This document shows, one piece after another, positions 34,560 through 44,700 of a DNA stretch of 64,000 nt. Made by a program: the position numbers and the translations under genes. The stretch spans positions 129,001-193,000 of the forward strand of contig NZ_CP041982.1 in assembly GCF_014522305.1 (NCBI RefSeq). The letters are read 5' to 3'. Within the stretch, counting starts at the first letter, position 1. Each line of letters begins with the position of its first letter. Under the pieces are notes generated by a model that was not told the origin of the DNA, searched no databases, and was given only the letters and a program-made list of their open reading frames with translations. Source of the stretch: Lactobacillus sp. PV034 (GTDB lineage: Bacteria > Bacillota > Bacilli > Lactobacillales > Lactobacillaceae).

Positions 34560-34586
34560 GCTTAGGAAGATACTCCTAAGCTTTTT
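34560..34586 (+). terminator. Intrinsic terminator after the truncated Rgg gene
   Basis: GCTTAGGA and TCCTAAGC form a perfect 8-bp stem with a 6-base loop, followed by five T. Confidence 0.85.
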
Positions 34587-34629
34587 GAATATTTAAAATG
34601 ATAAAGTTGAGGCTAGATAAAATAATAAT

Positions 34630-34959
34630 TTATTCTGCATCTTTATTGCTTAAAAATTTAACCAATCGATTTGTATCATTGTCACTTAACTCGCCGATAT
34701 ATTGAATTCGTGTAGAACTTTTGGTAATGCTATAAATTTGATAAGTATCAATCCAAGAATGTCTTTTTAAACCTGTCAAAGCATATTCCTTTATTTCAAA
34801 ATAATGCTTTTTTATTTTTTTAGATTTATTCTGAAATTTTGTAGTGATATCCCAAAAGTAAATTTTTGTTTCGTCTTCTCTAAGAATGTAAATAGGTCTC
34901 CTCTTACCTCCGGGAAGTTGAATAAAGCGAACGTATGCAGTGGCAATCTTATTATTCAT
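34630..34959 (-). CDS. PemK/MazF-like toxin
   Basis: This 109-aa protein has the PemK-like start AYVRFIQLPGGKRRPIYILRED, a central SH3-like region, and the ending IGELSDNDTNRLVKFL, where such toxins close with a helix. The frame opens at TTG 34968, but ATG 34959 overlaps the antitoxin end by 8 bases and is a simpler start. It would cleave or block mRNA. It is paired with a RelB/DinJ-type antitoxin, not the usual MazE or PemI type. Confidence 0.75.
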   Translation of the reverse strand: MNNKIATAYVRFIQLPGGKRRPIYILREDETKIYFWDITTKFQNKSKKIKKHYFEIKEYALTGLKRHSWIDTYQIYSITKSSTRIQYIGELSDNDTNRLVKFLSNKDAE

Positions 34960-35233
34960 CTTTTTCAAGCCATTCTTTTAAGTTTTCGGGATTGTCTAAA
35001 TCTACAGTAGGTAAGTTTTGTGTCATTTTTTGAATTTGCAGTTCATCTTTTTCCCGCTCTGTTAGTGTTGTTGAAAATGGTAAGCCATCTTCAGCAATTA
35101 ACCGTTTGTAAAACATTGTAATTGCGGTAGTAGGAGTTAACCCTAACTTTTTTAAAATTGCATTTCCTTCTTCTACAATGCCATGATCAACTTGAACTTG
35201 TATTCTTTTTTTAGTAGTAGAATTAGAACTCAT
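34952..35233 (-). CDS. RelB/DinJ-family antitoxin
   Basis: This 93-aa protein has the ribbon-helix-helix start KKRIQVQVDHGIVEEGNAIL and the DinJ pattern LGLTPTTAITMFYKRLIAEDGLPF, then an acidic C-terminal tail that probably wraps the toxin. ATG 35233 is chosen over the upstream in-frame GTG 35251 because AAGGAAG lies between them at the right distance. A spaced repeat TTACTC-17-GAGTAA lies in the promoter region (about 35260-35290) and may be an operator. Confidence 0.85.
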   Translation of the reverse strand: MSSNSTTKKRIQVQVDHGIVEEGNAILKKLGLTPTTAITMFYKRLIAEDGLPFSTTLTEREKDELQIQKMTQNLPTVDLDNPENLKEWLEKDE

Positions 35234-35335
35234 ACTTTTACTTCCTTTCACTTATTTGTTACTCAAATTATACTATAAAATGAGTAATATAGAGTATAAG
35301 TGATACAAAAAATAGTTTATCAGATTAAATAAATA

Positions 35336-35367
35336 AAAAGATGAAATCTAGAAAGATTTCATCTTTT
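35336..35367 (-). terminator. Terminator between pepX and the RelB/PemK locus
   Basis: AAAAGATGAAATCT and AGATTTCATCTTTT form a perfect stem around GAA. It serves pepX on the minus strand. Confidence 0.88.
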
Positions 35368-35378
35368 AAATAGATAGA

Positions 35379-37763
35379 TTACATTTGACTATATCTTAAT
35401 TCTGACTGACTTAAGTCAATCGTATAAGTTTCTGCTTCAAGTGGGCGTTTAGTCATCACTTGGTCAGTTGAATAAATAATCAAACCTAATTGTGAACCAG
35501 CAGGCACGTTATAGAAGGTAGGTTGTAAGTAAAATTCCAAGTCATAAAATTCGCCAGGCTTAATTGGACGCGCCTTTTTCATATCGGCATAATTTTGCAT
35601 GTTCATATGCGCCTTGGTAATTAACTTAGCTTTGGTAACTTTATCGGGCACAAATTCTTGTAAATATTGCGTGCCAAAACGATAGCCTAATTCTTGAATT
35701 TGATCCCGGAAGAATTTTGGCGTTGGTGTTAAACGTTTACGCTGGCCTAATTCTACTAAGGCAACTGAAATTTGTCCTTTAGCTAAACTTGCACTAACAC
35801 GTAATTTGATTTTTGGTCGACCCACAATCGTGATAGGGTGGATATAAGGATCAGTTACAAAACGTAATTGTTGATCAGTCCATTTCTCTTTGCCAGTGAT
35901 AAATTCATATTCCCACTGACTTTCAGAAATTTTGGCTTCTTTAAAGGTCTTACCACCTTCATCAGTAAAGGAAAGCTTGGCATCATCATTGCCACCTTCT
36001 TTAAGCAAATTGCCGTCTGCTTCAGGATAATAGATTTCTTCATGACCCATTTTATTATTCCAGTTAGGTTCGCCATGCCAAATATCAGGATAGATATTAT
36101 CTTGCCATAAAACTGTATCCCATTGCTTGTAAGCATTGTTTTCAATTCCTAATAATTCATGACAGAACCAGAGGTTCATCAAGTCAGTGAAGTCGATTGA
36201 AATCAAATTGTTCATATTATAGTGGGGACCTTGGTGCAAGAATAATTTATGTTCAATTGGCAACTTGGAAATCTTTTGCCAAAGTTTATAAACATTTTTA
36301 GGCTTAACATTCCAATCATTTAAGCCATGCACTGAGATCCAAGAACATTTAATGCCATCGGTGTGATGACGGTAGTTGCGTGCTTCCCAGAAGTCTGAAT
36401 ATTGGCCGGTTTTACGATCAGCTTTTTCAAGTAACTTCTTTTGCATAGCATCATATTTAGGCTTGATCTTTAAGTAGTTACCAGCATCCCACAAGTTAGA
36501 CTGACAGGTTTCAGCTAACATATCCAAGTCTTCACCTTGGCATTCACCAGGAGCAACTACTAAGCCGTGTTCACGGTAATAATCATACCAAGAAGAGATG
36601 GCAGCTTCAGAAACTACAGTTTTAAGACCAGCAACACCAGTAGTAGCGATAGCGATTTGCAAGGTGCCAAGATAAGAGCGGCCAGTCATACCGATATTGC
36701 CATTACACCAAGATGCCTTAACTTCTTGACTACGCGAGCGGTCAGTGTAGGCAATGCGATCGCCGTGAAGCCATTCAATAATTGCTTTAGCAGATTCAGT
36801 TTCTTCAGGTGCGCCAGTGATGCGGAGGCCATCGCTGCCACGAGTTCCAATTCCACCAGCATAAACATTAGCAAAACCGCGAGCTAGTAAATATTCATTT
36901 AAAGTATAGGCAGCCTTGTGAACGGCATCTTCGCTAGCTGCTTGATTTGCATCACTTGGCTTTTTAGCGGCAACTTTGGGCATAGCTTCATAATGGATAT
37001 CTTGCGCTTGACTCGCATCTTCTAAGTTCACGTCAACGCTGTGGTTTTTAGCTGCATTATCAATGATTCCACCAAAGTAAGGATCAGCGGTGTAAAGGGC
37101 AGGGATTGGCATGGTTTGTGATTCACTAGGACGGAATATTGTCACTTGTAATAAGTCAGCTTTGCCATCTTCATCGGTGTCGAGGTCACTTTCAACATAA
37201 ACGACTTCACGAATAACCTTGCTCATGTCAAAGACAGGAAGGGATTTACCGTTAAAGTACATGAATTTATTTTGACCATAAAATTGCGTAAAGTAACCTT
37301 TACCTGCCATCACATCAATTAAGGTTTGACCATTTTTACTACGAGTATTAAGTAAGCGATAAAAAGCTTTAATTAAAGTGGCTTGGTCAAATTCTGCTTC
37401 CTTGATAAAAGGCAGTGCATTACGCTTCATCAAATTGAGCGGATCTTTTAAATCATAGTCATAACCGCCATGGTAGCCTAATAATTGCAAAGCGACATTA
37501 TAGAAAACCTTTTGCGAGATAGTTTGTGGATTTGCATTTAAATAGGTAGGTAATTCTTCTTGGTCGTTTGCGGCAAATTCAGATAGCTTAGCTTGTTTTG
37601 CCTTAGCAGTCTTAGCCTCAACGATTATTTTCCCAACTAGGTCAGCAAATAAATCTTTTACTGCAAGTTCTTGCCAATCCTGGGGAAGAAAGTTAATGGT
37701 AGTTAATTCTTTGATTTGATCTTGGGTGGATGTTTCCACATAGCCATATTGATTGTATTTCAT
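35379..37763 (-). CDS. pepX: Xaa-Pro dipeptidyl-peptidase
   Basis: PepX releases Xaa-Pro dipeptides from proline-rich peptides, such as casein fragments, in the cytoplasm. The 794-aa S15-family serine peptidase has the nucleophile motif GRSYLG (Ser about 363), a later Asp region, and the catalytic His in HQGPHYNMN. The C-terminal beta-sandwich domain is complete. Length matches other lactobacilli. GGAGG lies 8-12 bases upstream of the ATG on the minus strand. It forms a single-gene unit ending in a shared terminator. Confidence 0.96.
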   Translation of the reverse strand: MKYNQYGYVETSTQDQIKELTTINFLPQDWQELAVKDLFADLVGKIIVEAKTAKAKQAKLSEFAANDQEELPTYLNANPQTISQKVFYNVALQLLGYHGGYDYDLKDPLNLMKRNALPFIKEAEFDQATLIKAFYRLLNTRSKNGQTLIDVMAGKGYFTQFYGQNKFMYFNGKSLPVFDMSKVIREVVYVESDLDTDEDGKADLLQVTIFRPSESQTMPIPALYTADPYFGGIIDNAAKNHSVDVNLEDASQAQDIHYEAMPKVAAKKPSDANQAASEDAVHKAAYTLNEYLLARGFANVYAGGIGTRGSDGLRITGAPEETESAKAIIEWLHGDRIAYTDRSRSQEVKASWCNGNIGMTGRSYLGTLQIAIATTGVAGLKTVVSEAAISSWYDYYREHGLVVAPGECQGEDLDMLAETCQSNLWDAGNYLKIKPKYDAMQKKLLEKADRKTGQYSDFWEARNYRHHTDGIKCSWISVHGLNDWNVKPKNVYKLWQKISKLPIEHKLFLHQGPHYNMNNLISIDFTDLMNLWFCHELLGIENNAYKQWDTVLWQDNIYPDIWHGEPNWNNKMGHEEIYYPEADGNLLKEGGNDDAKLSFTDEGGKTFKEAKISESQWEYEFITGKEKWTDQQLRFVTDPYIHPITIVGRPKIKLRVSASLAKGQISVALVELGQRKRLTPTPKFFRDQIQELGYRFGTQYLQEFVPDKVTKAKLITKAHMNMQNYADMKKARPIKPGEFYDLEFYLQPTFYNVPAGSQLGLIIYSTDQVMTKRPLEAETYTIDLSQSELRYSQM

Positions 37764-37891
37764 AGGGACCTCCTTAATCTCATTACTTAATCACCTTAAA
37801 TTCTACTAGTTTTGCAAGGTGAAGGGAAAAGAAAAAGGAGATAGATTTTTAAGTAAACAAAAAGCATTACCAATCCACCAATTGGTAATGC

Positions 37892-37987
37892 TTATTTACT
37901 TTTGTTGTAGCTCCACTAATAGTGGAAATAGTAACTGCTCTATTCGACCACTGGTTGAATAGTCGACACAACCATAAAAAGAAATAG
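37892..37987 (+). pseudogene. Relic of a third Fst-type toxin gene
   Basis: The frame TFVVAPLIVEIVTALFDHWL, ending SRHNHKKK and TAG, clearly matches the two complete Fst-type toxins downstream (VAPLIVEI..LFD.WL). Its 5' end is replaced: a terminator-like hairpin (GCATTACCAAT/ATTGGTAATGC, 37864-37892) sits directly before it and there is no start codon in frame. The sequence after the stop (TAGTCGTATTACTCGACC) repeats that of copy 1. It looks like a deletion product between tandem loci. Confidence 0.75.
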
Positions 37988-38145
37988 TCGTATTACTCGA
38001 CCCTCAACGCTTATAATTCTTTTAATAGGTTGCACAAATATTGTAACATAATCTTTTTCTTTATAATAGGGTGACAGATTCTTGAAGTTGTACCTGAAAT
38101 TTGAGAAGAGGGCTAATTTAACAAAATTAAGCTAAGTAATTTTGA

Positions 38146-38195
38146 TATAATTATTGAGCGACTATTGCCTCCTCTTTGAAAGGAGGTGAGGTTTT
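38146..38195 (+). promoter_or_regulatory. Promoter and SD-sequestering leader of Fst-type toxin 1
   Basis: An extended -10 (TGA-TATAAT, -10 at 38146-38151) would start the toxin RNA at about 38158. The leader pairs CCTCC with GGAGG around CTTTGAAA-type loop sequence, which would hide the ribosome site, as in the par RNA I leader. Confidence 0.65.
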
Positions 38196-38291
38196 ATGAA
38201 GTGGTTTATCACTTTTATTGTGGCTCCACTAATAGTGGAAATAGCAACCAAGCTATTTGATTATTGGTTGAGTAATCGCCACAATAAATAA
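38196..38291 (+). CDS. Fst/Ldr-family type I toxin, copy 1
   Basis: This 31-aa peptide, MKWFITFIVAPLIVEIATKL followed by FDYWLSNRHNK, has a membrane segment (residues about 3-20), the conserved APLIVEI core with Pro11, and the FDYWL motif. This is the layout of Fst toxins of par loci, which damage the membrane when expressed. An AAAGGAGG ribosome site lies close upstream but is paired in the leader. An antisense RNA is transcribed from the other side of the shared terminator. The sequence around the start codon is repeated near 38380, as expected for antisense control. Confidence 0.85.
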   Translation: MKWFITFIVAPLIVEIATKLFDYWLSNRHNK

Positions 38292-38343
38292 TAGAAAAAA
38301 TAGTCGTATTACTCGACCCTCAACGCTTATAATTTTAAGTGAT

Positions 38344-38380
38344 AAAAAAGCATTACCAACCTCACTTGGTAATGCTTTTT
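38344..38380 (+). terminator. Bidirectional terminator of par-like locus 1
   Basis: AGCATTACCAA and TTGGTAATGCT form an 11-bp stem with A and T runs on both flanks, ending the converging toxin RNA and antisense RNA. Confidence 0.85.
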
Positions 38381-38412
38381 GAGTTTTATGAATTTGGTTT
38401 ATCACTTTCTCG
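38344..38412 (-). ncRNA. Antisense RNA (RNA II-like) of par-like locus 1
   Basis: A minus-strand promoter is clear: TTGCAC (38443-38448), 18-base spacer, TATAAT (38419-38424). The RNA would start at about 38412 and end in the terminator at 38344. It carries the complement of TGGTTTATCACTTT and GTTTTATGAA, which occur both here (38381-38409) and over the toxin start codon (38191-38215). It can therefore pair with the toxin message at the start site, as RNA II of the par system does. The transcript is inferred. Confidence 0.72.
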
Positions 38413-38567
38413 GAATCTATTATACCATGTTAAAAAATTGCAGTGCAAGTTATTAATGGATGTTTAAAGTGAAATAAGTTTATTTTTACTTTGCAGGTAC
38501 AGATTCTTGAAGTTGTACCGGAAAATTAAGAACATAGGTAAGTTAGCAAAATTTGGCTAGTTAAGTT

Positions 38568-38617
38568 TGATATAATTGATGAGCGACTATTACCTCCCAT
38601 CGAAAGGAGGTGAGCTG
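38568..38617 (+). promoter_or_regulatory. Promoter and SD-sequestering leader of Fst-type toxin 2
   Basis: TGA-TATAAT (-10 at 38571-38576) is an extended -10. Downstream, ACCTCC pairs with GGAGGT around CATCGAAA and would mask the ribosome site. Confidence 0.65.
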
Positions 38618-38722
38618 ATGAAATTTGTTATTAGTATCATTGTGGCGCCTTTGATTGTTGAAATAGTGTCATCACTATTTGATCATTGGTTGGATGATCG
38701 TGACAATAAAAGGCGAAAATAG
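38618..38722 (+). CDS. Fst/Ldr-family type I toxin, copy 2
   Basis: This 34-aa peptide starts MKFVISIIVAPLIVEIVSSL, then FDHWLDDRDNKRRK: a membrane segment, conserved Pro11, FDHWL motif and a charged tail. It is a diverged paralogue of copy 1 in a second complete locus with the same parts in the same order. GGAGG precedes ATG 38618 and is paired in the leader. GATGAAATTT and TTTGTTATTAGT recur at 38812-38836, so its antisense RNA recognises its own toxin rather than that of copy 1. Confidence 0.85.
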   Translation: MKFVISIIVAPLIVEIVSSLFDHWLDDRDNKRRK

Positions 38723-38764
38723 TCGTTCCATACCAACACTCAACGCTTAAAATGTTTTAAGTGA

Positions 38765-38805
38765 TAAAAAAAGCATTACCATTTTCCCGTTTGGTAATGC
38801 TTTTT
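38765..38805 (+). terminator. Bidirectional terminator of par-like locus 2
   Basis: AAAAAGCATTACCA and TGGTAATGCTTTTT flank a loop of about 10 bases and serve converging transcripts. Confidence 0.85.
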
Positions 38806-38837
38806 GAGCATGATGAAATTTATTTGTTATTAGTTTC
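38765..38837 (-). ncRNA. Antisense RNA (RNA II-like) of par-like locus 2
   Basis: The minus-strand promoter is TTGCCT (38868-38873), 18-base spacer, TATAAT (38844-38849), giving an RNA from about 38837 to the terminator. It contains the complements of the two direct repeats that cover the copy 2 toxin start codon. The transcript is inferred from the promoter and the par-like arrangement. Confidence 0.7.
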
Positions 38838-38965
38838 AAAGTGATTATACCATGTTTGAAATATAGTAGGCAAGTTTGCAATTAATTACTTAAATTAAAA
38901 ATTGGTAAGTTTTGTCAAAAAATTTTATAATTAATTTGTAAGAATAGATATTGGGAGGGCTAAAT

Positions 38966-41515
38966 ATGGCGCAAGAAACTCGTGCACAAGCAAAACGACT
39001 TTATGATACATTTCATCCAGACCACTATGATGTTTATTTAGACATTAGTCGTCAGGAGAAGAAGTTTACTGGTAAAGTTACTGTTACTGGTGAAGAATTA
39101 GAAGATACCATTAAACTTAACCAAAAATTTTTAGATATTAAATCAGTCAAAGTAAATGACACTCCAGTAGAATTTGATTTTAATAATGAAGATGAAGTAA
39201 TTAACATTATTAGTAATCAAACTGGTAAGGTTAAAGTTGAAGTTGAATTTGCAGGTAAGTTAACTGATTCAATGATGGGAATTTATCCTTCTTATTACCA
39301 AGTAGATGGTGAAAAGAAGGAATTAGTTGGTACCCAATTCGAAACAACTTTTGCCCGTCAAGCATTCCCATGTGTGGATGAACCTGCTGCTAAGGCAACC
39401 TTTAGTTTAGCAATTAAGTTCGACGAACAACCTGGAGAAACCATTATTTCTAACCAACCAGAAGAAAAGGTAGAAGATGGCGTCCACTACTTCAAAGAAA
39501 CAGTGCGCATGTCTACTTACTTGGTTGCCTTTGTCTTTGGTGATATGCAAAAGAAGCTTACTAAGACTAAGTCAGGTGTTGAAATTGGTGTATTTGCTAC
39601 TAAGGCACATAAGGCTAAAGAATTAGACTTTGCTTTAGATATTGCTAAACGTTCAATTGAGTTTTATGAAGATTTTTATGAAACTCCATATCCTTTGGAA
39701 CATTCATATCAAGTGGCACTACCTGACTTTTCAGCCGGAGCAATGGAAAACTGGGGTTGTGTAACTTACCGTGAAGCATACCTTTTGCTTGATCCTGATA
39801 ACACTTCATTAGAAATGAAGCAATTAGTGGCTACTGTGATTGCGCACGAATTAGCTCACCAATGGTTCGGTGACTTAGTAACCATGGAATGGTGGGACAA
39901 CTTGTGGCTTAACGAAAGCTTTGCTAACATGATGGAATATGTAGCAGTTGATGCCTTGCAGCCAGATTGGCATATTTGGGAAATGTTCCAAACTACTGAA
40001 GTTCCTCAAGCACTTCAAAGAGATGCAACTGATGGTGTCCAATCAGTTCATGTGATGGTTAATGATCCGCGTGAAATTGATGCCTTGTTTGACGGCGCGA
40101 TTGTTTATGCTAAGGGTTCACGGATGTTAGTAATGGTTCGTGCACTTCTTGGTGATAAGGCATTACGTGAAGGCTTAAAGAATTACTTTGCTGCTCATAA
40201 ATATGCTAATGCCACTGGGGATGACTTGTGGAAGGCTCTTGGTGAAGCTTCTGGCTTAGATATCGGTAGCATCATGCATTCATGGCTTGAACAACCGGGT
40301 TATCCATTAGTAACAGCAAGCGTAAAAGATGGCAAACTAGTTCTTAGTCAAAAACAATTCTTTATTGGTGAAGGTAAAGAAGTTGGCCGTACTTGGCAAA
40401 TTCCATTGAATTCAAACTATGAAGCAGTTCCTCAAATTATGAAGGACAAGGAAGTTACGGTTGGCGATTACAATGACTTACGCGCTAATAATGGTTTGCC
40501 ATTTAGATTAAATGTTGGTAATAACTCTGATTTCATTGTGAAGTATGATCAAAAATTATTAGACGATATTTTGGCTAATGTTGATGAACTAGGTGCAGTT
40601 GATAAGCTACAACTTTTACAAGACTTCCGCTTGTTAGCTGAAGGTGGTCAGATGTCTTATGCTGAAATTGTCCCATTACTACCTAAGTTTGCTGATTCAA
40701 CTTCTCCAATTGTAGCTAATGCTTTATACAGAATTATGGCAAGCTTGCGTAACTTCGTTGAACCAGAATCTAAAGAAGACACTGAATTACGTAAACTTTA
40801 TAATTTACTTTCGGAAAAACAAGTTGCGCGTTTAGGTTACTTACCGCGTGAAGGTGAATCTATTGATGATAACCTTTTACGTCCAATTGTGCTAAGTGCA
40901 TCTCTCTATGGTGAAAATAAGACAACGATTGATAAGTTACATGAACTATATGAAAAAGATAGTGATAACTTGGCAAGTATGTCAGCTGATATTCGTGGCA
41001 TCGTTTTAGATAATGAAGTACGTAATTTTGGTAGTATGACTTTACATGATAAGTTATTGAAACTCTATGTAACTACTTCAGATCCAAGTTTGAAACAAGA
41101 TTTATGTGGAGCAATTACTTACACTAAAGAGCCTGATTTAATTGATGCAATTGTCGATGATTTTGAAGATCCGCAAGTAATTAAGCCACAAGATTTACGT
41201 GCATGGTACCGTGGGGTGCTAGCTAATAACTACGGTCAAACACAAGCTTGGGATTGGATTAGAACTGATTGGAACTGGCTTGAAGCGACTGTTGGTGGTG
41301 ACATGGAATTTGCAACCTTTGTCACAGTAACTGCTAATATCTTCCACACCCGCGAGCGATTAGAACAATTTAAAGACTTCTTTGAACCAAAACTTAATAC
41401 GCCAGGTTTAACCCGCGAAATTAAGATGGATATTCGGGTGATCGAAACTAAGGTTAACTTAGTTGAAAAAGAAGCTGCTAGTGTTAATGCCGCAATTGCC
41501 AAAGTTGTTGGTTAA
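38966..41515 (+). CDS. pepN: Aminopeptidase N
   Basis: PepN is a cytoplasmic M1 zinc aminopeptidase of broad specificity, used in peptide utilisation. The 849-aa protein has GAMENWG, the zinc site HELAHQWFG (about 294-302), the downstream zinc-ligand Glu in LNESFANMMEY, and an ERAP1-like C-terminal helical domain. The frame opens at TTG 38951, but ATG 38966 is 7 bases behind GGGAGG and matches the family start MAQETRA. A terminator follows. Its position close to pepX fits a proteolytic lifestyle. Confidence 0.96.
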   Translation: MAQETRAQAKRLYDTFHPDHYDVYLDISRQEKKFTGKVTVTGEELEDTIKLNQKFLDIKSVKVNDTPVEFDFNNEDEVINIISNQTGKVKVEVEFAGKLTDSMMGIYPSYYQVDGEKKELVGTQFETTFARQAFPCVDEPAAKATFSLAIKFDEQPGETIISNQPEEKVEDGVHYFKETVRMSTYLVAFVFGDMQKKLTKTKSGVEIGVFATKAHKAKELDFALDIAKRSIEFYEDFYETPYPLEHSYQVALPDFSAGAMENWGCVTYREAYLLLDPDNTSLEMKQLVATVIAHELAHQWFGDLVTMEWWDNLWLNESFANMMEYVAVDALQPDWHIWEMFQTTEVPQALQRDATDGVQSVHVMVNDPREIDALFDGAIVYAKGSRMLVMVRALLGDKALREGLKNYFAAHKYANATGDDLWKALGEASGLDIGSIMHSWLEQPGYPLVTASVKDGKLVLSQKQFFIGEGKEVGRTWQIPLNSNYEAVPQIMKDKEVTVGDYNDLRANNGLPFRLNVGNNSDFIVKYDQKLLDDILANVDELGAVDKLQLLQDFRLLAEGGQMSYAEIVPLLPKFADSTSPIVANALYRIMASLRNFVEPESKEDTELRKLYNLLSEKQVARLGYLPREGESIDDNLLRPIVLSASLYGENKTTIDKLHELYEKDSDNLASMSADIRGIVLDNEVRNFGSMTLHDKLLKLYVTTSDPSLKQDLCGAITYTKEPDLIDAIVDDFEDPQVIKPQDLRAWYRGVLANNYGQTQAWDWIRTDWNWLEATVGGDMEFATFVTVTANIFHTRERLEQFKDFFEPKLNTPGLTREIKMDIRVIETKVNLVEKEAASVNAAIAKVVG

Positions 41516-41531
41516 TAATAAGACTATAAGA

Positions 41532-41577
41532 AGAAAGAGAACCAAAAATGCATATTTGCAGAATTTGGTTCTTTTTT
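41532..41577 (+). terminator. Terminator after pepN
   Basis: AGAACCAAA and TTTGGTTCT pair around a 19-base loop and are followed by eight T. Confidence 0.78.
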
Positions 41578-41730
41578 TATTGCAATATAAAATAACGAGT
41601 TATTTTAATTATATAAGATTTATTTTATTAATTTATTTGCGATTGATGATGGTTAATGGTTGTAAAGATAACATATAGTGATAAAATAAAATAAGAAACA
41701 ACAGAGGAGAAAAAGAAAGAGAGTAAAGTT

Positions 41731-44700
41731 ATGTTTCATAAACATGATGTTGGATTTATTAATAAATTAAATGGCAAGCAAGAAAGATTTGGCTTGCGTA
41801 AATATGCAGTTGGCTTATGCAGCGTGTTATTAGGAACTGCATTTTTCATGGTAAATGGAAATACTGTTCATGCGGAAACTACTAATGCGAAAGAAAGCCC
41901 AGCTTTGACTCAAAAAACAAAAATGAGGGGGGAAGCTAATCTTCAGCCTTCAAGGGATGCTATTCAAGATACGGCAAGTTCCGATAATGCAGTAGCTGAG
42001 AAGCAAACTACAACTGATGCAATTATTAATTTAGAAAAGCAAAAGAGTAATGATGTAGGAGTTAGCTGTACAAATTTGCCAGCAAAGGATAATACTGACA
42101 CTAGCCAAACTGAGACTCAAACTGTTGTACGTGATGTTTATACTAAATTACCAAGACAAGAGCCTGAATTATTGGCTACTCAAAGCGAAACTACCTCTCA
42201 TTCACGCTTCTTAATTAAGGTTGTAAGTGGATATGAACATTATAATGATAATAATTTAAGCCGTCTTCAAGAGGTAGATGGTCAATCAGTTAGTCAATAT
42301 CGAAATCAGATTACCAATTATCAATATGAAAAGGATGATCCTAATTTTGTAACTTATACACCATGGATCAATAAAGATGGGGATCATACTGTTGTAGACA
42401 TAAACAAAAATCCAAATCTAGACGGAACAGATAATAAATGGTATGAGAATACAATTTATGATATGAGTGTTTGGGGAAATTGGACTAATTGGACTCCAGT
42501 AACTTTTGACAAAGTACAGGCTCCTGATAAAAAGGGTTATCAAGTCATCAATCCTACTGCTGGAGATAAAATGACTTTTATAAATGGTGATGTTGTTACA
42601 AATCCACATATGGTTGTTACTTATCAGTATCAACCTAAAAAGACCCAAGACACTGAAAACAGGACGTTTAAGCGTACCATATATACTCAACTTCCTGGTG
42701 AAAAAGCTGTTGAATACAAGCAACAAACTGCCGATTCATCACGTACTAGAGCGTGGATAGAAGTTCAATCTGGTTATGAAAATCAAGATGAAATTTACCC
42801 AAATGTTGGGAAAGATATGATATATATGCCTAAAACAGGTCGTAGCTGGTTAGGACGCCCAGACGGATATCAAACATTCACAGCTGGTTACGTATTTTAC
42901 TCAAGAAATCGTATTACTAATTATGCTTATCCTGAAAGTAGTCCTAAGCATATCACCTATACCAAGTGGTATGACCTTAATCGACCAAGAACTTTGGGAT
43001 TTCAAAATGAAGATAAATCAGGAAACCCAGTTCCTATTCAATCAGGATGGGGTGAATATGGTAATTGGACAGGTGGCAAGTTTGCTGCCATAAAGGCACC
43101 AGAAATCGCAGGTTATACTGTGGCAAATCCTGATGTAGCTCCAGAGGTAACTGATGCAAATAAGGACTTAACAGCAACCTTTGTTTATACTGCAAATGAT
43201 CAAACGAGAAAGATTATCTTTATTGATCCTGAAAACAAGTCAGTTGGAAACCCACAAACTTTAACTGGAAAAACTGGTACCAGCGTAACTATTGGTAATG
43301 GTGAAGGACAAACCCCATTAGAAGTACCAACCGGCTACGAAATCGTACCAAATACTCAAGTACCATCAAGTGTTGGCTTTAACGCAACTGATAACCCTGA
43401 CATTACTGTTAAGGTTCAAGCTAAGGTTGATACTGATGATGGATGTAATGACAAGAGTAACAGTGATGTTTACCGTCAAGTAACTGAAACAGTTACTGTA
43501 AACATTGAAGGTCAAGAACCTCAAGTTAGAACTCAAACTCTTGACTTCTACAGAATTAAGTCAACTAACGAAGCAACTGGTCAAGTAACTTACACTGACT
43601 GGACTTCAAACATGACTGACAAGTCAACTAGCTTTGCACCAGTAGAAATTCCAACTGCTGGTGGTTACACTAGAACAATTACTGGCGGCACAATCACTAC
43701 CAAGGATGGTAAGGATTATGTAGCTTCAGTAAGTGGTTTGAGTGATGGAACTCCAGTAAACAACATCAACGTAACTGTAAACTACACTAAGGCAGAACAA
43801 ACAGCTACAATCCAATATGTAGATAACAATGATCATAATCATGTGGTTGGTACTCAAGAAGTATCAGGAAAAATTGGGGAAACCGTAAAGGTAACTTATA
43901 CAGCTCCAACCAACTGGAAGATTGTAGCAGGTCAACCAACTGGAGAGACAATTACATTCGGTTCAACCCCAATTAAGGACACTATTGTTTACGTTGAACA
44001 TAAGACTGAAGATGTTACTAATGATCCGAGTCTAAGATTGAGGGTAAATAAGACTATTACTAGAACAATTAAGATTGATGTTGCTGGTAAGGTTACTACT
44101 TTAAGTCCTGCTCAAACTGTAACTCTTCATCGAACTGCAACTAAAGATTTAGTAACTAAAGAGATTACTTATAGTCTTTGGAACACTGCCAAATTCGCTG
44201 CAGTAACTGCTCCAAAAGAACCAGGTTACACAGTAACTAACCCAGATGCAGCTCCAGCAATGACTGTAACTAGTGAGACTAAGGATTCACCCGTAATCTT
44301 TGTTTACACTCCTAATGCTCAAACTGTAAAGATTATTTTTGTTGATCCAAATGGTAAAACAGTTGGAAACCAAACTTTAACTGGAAAGACTGGTACTAGC
44401 GTAACTATTGGTAATGGTGCTGGTGAAACTCCATTAAACATTCCAAGCGGATATAAATTAGTGCCTGGTGTTAAAGATGTTCCAACAAAGGTACCATTTA
44501 ATCCAACTAATAATCCAGATATTACAATTCAAGTAGAAAAAGTAGTGCCTCAGCCACAAAAGGATAAGTACACACCAATTCCAAAGGATATCCATACCCG
44601 AGTAGGTAAGGAACCAACTCCAGCGCAAGGAATTGCTAACATTCCAAACTTACCAACTGGTACAACTTACACTTGGACTAATGGTGCTCCAGATGTTTCA

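Noticed and set aside
37860..38880. CRISPR array, because of repeated hairpins with similar spacing
   Set aside because: The repeats are the terminators and coding parts of tandem type I toxin-antitoxin loci. There are only three units with unlike lengths. No cas genes are present.
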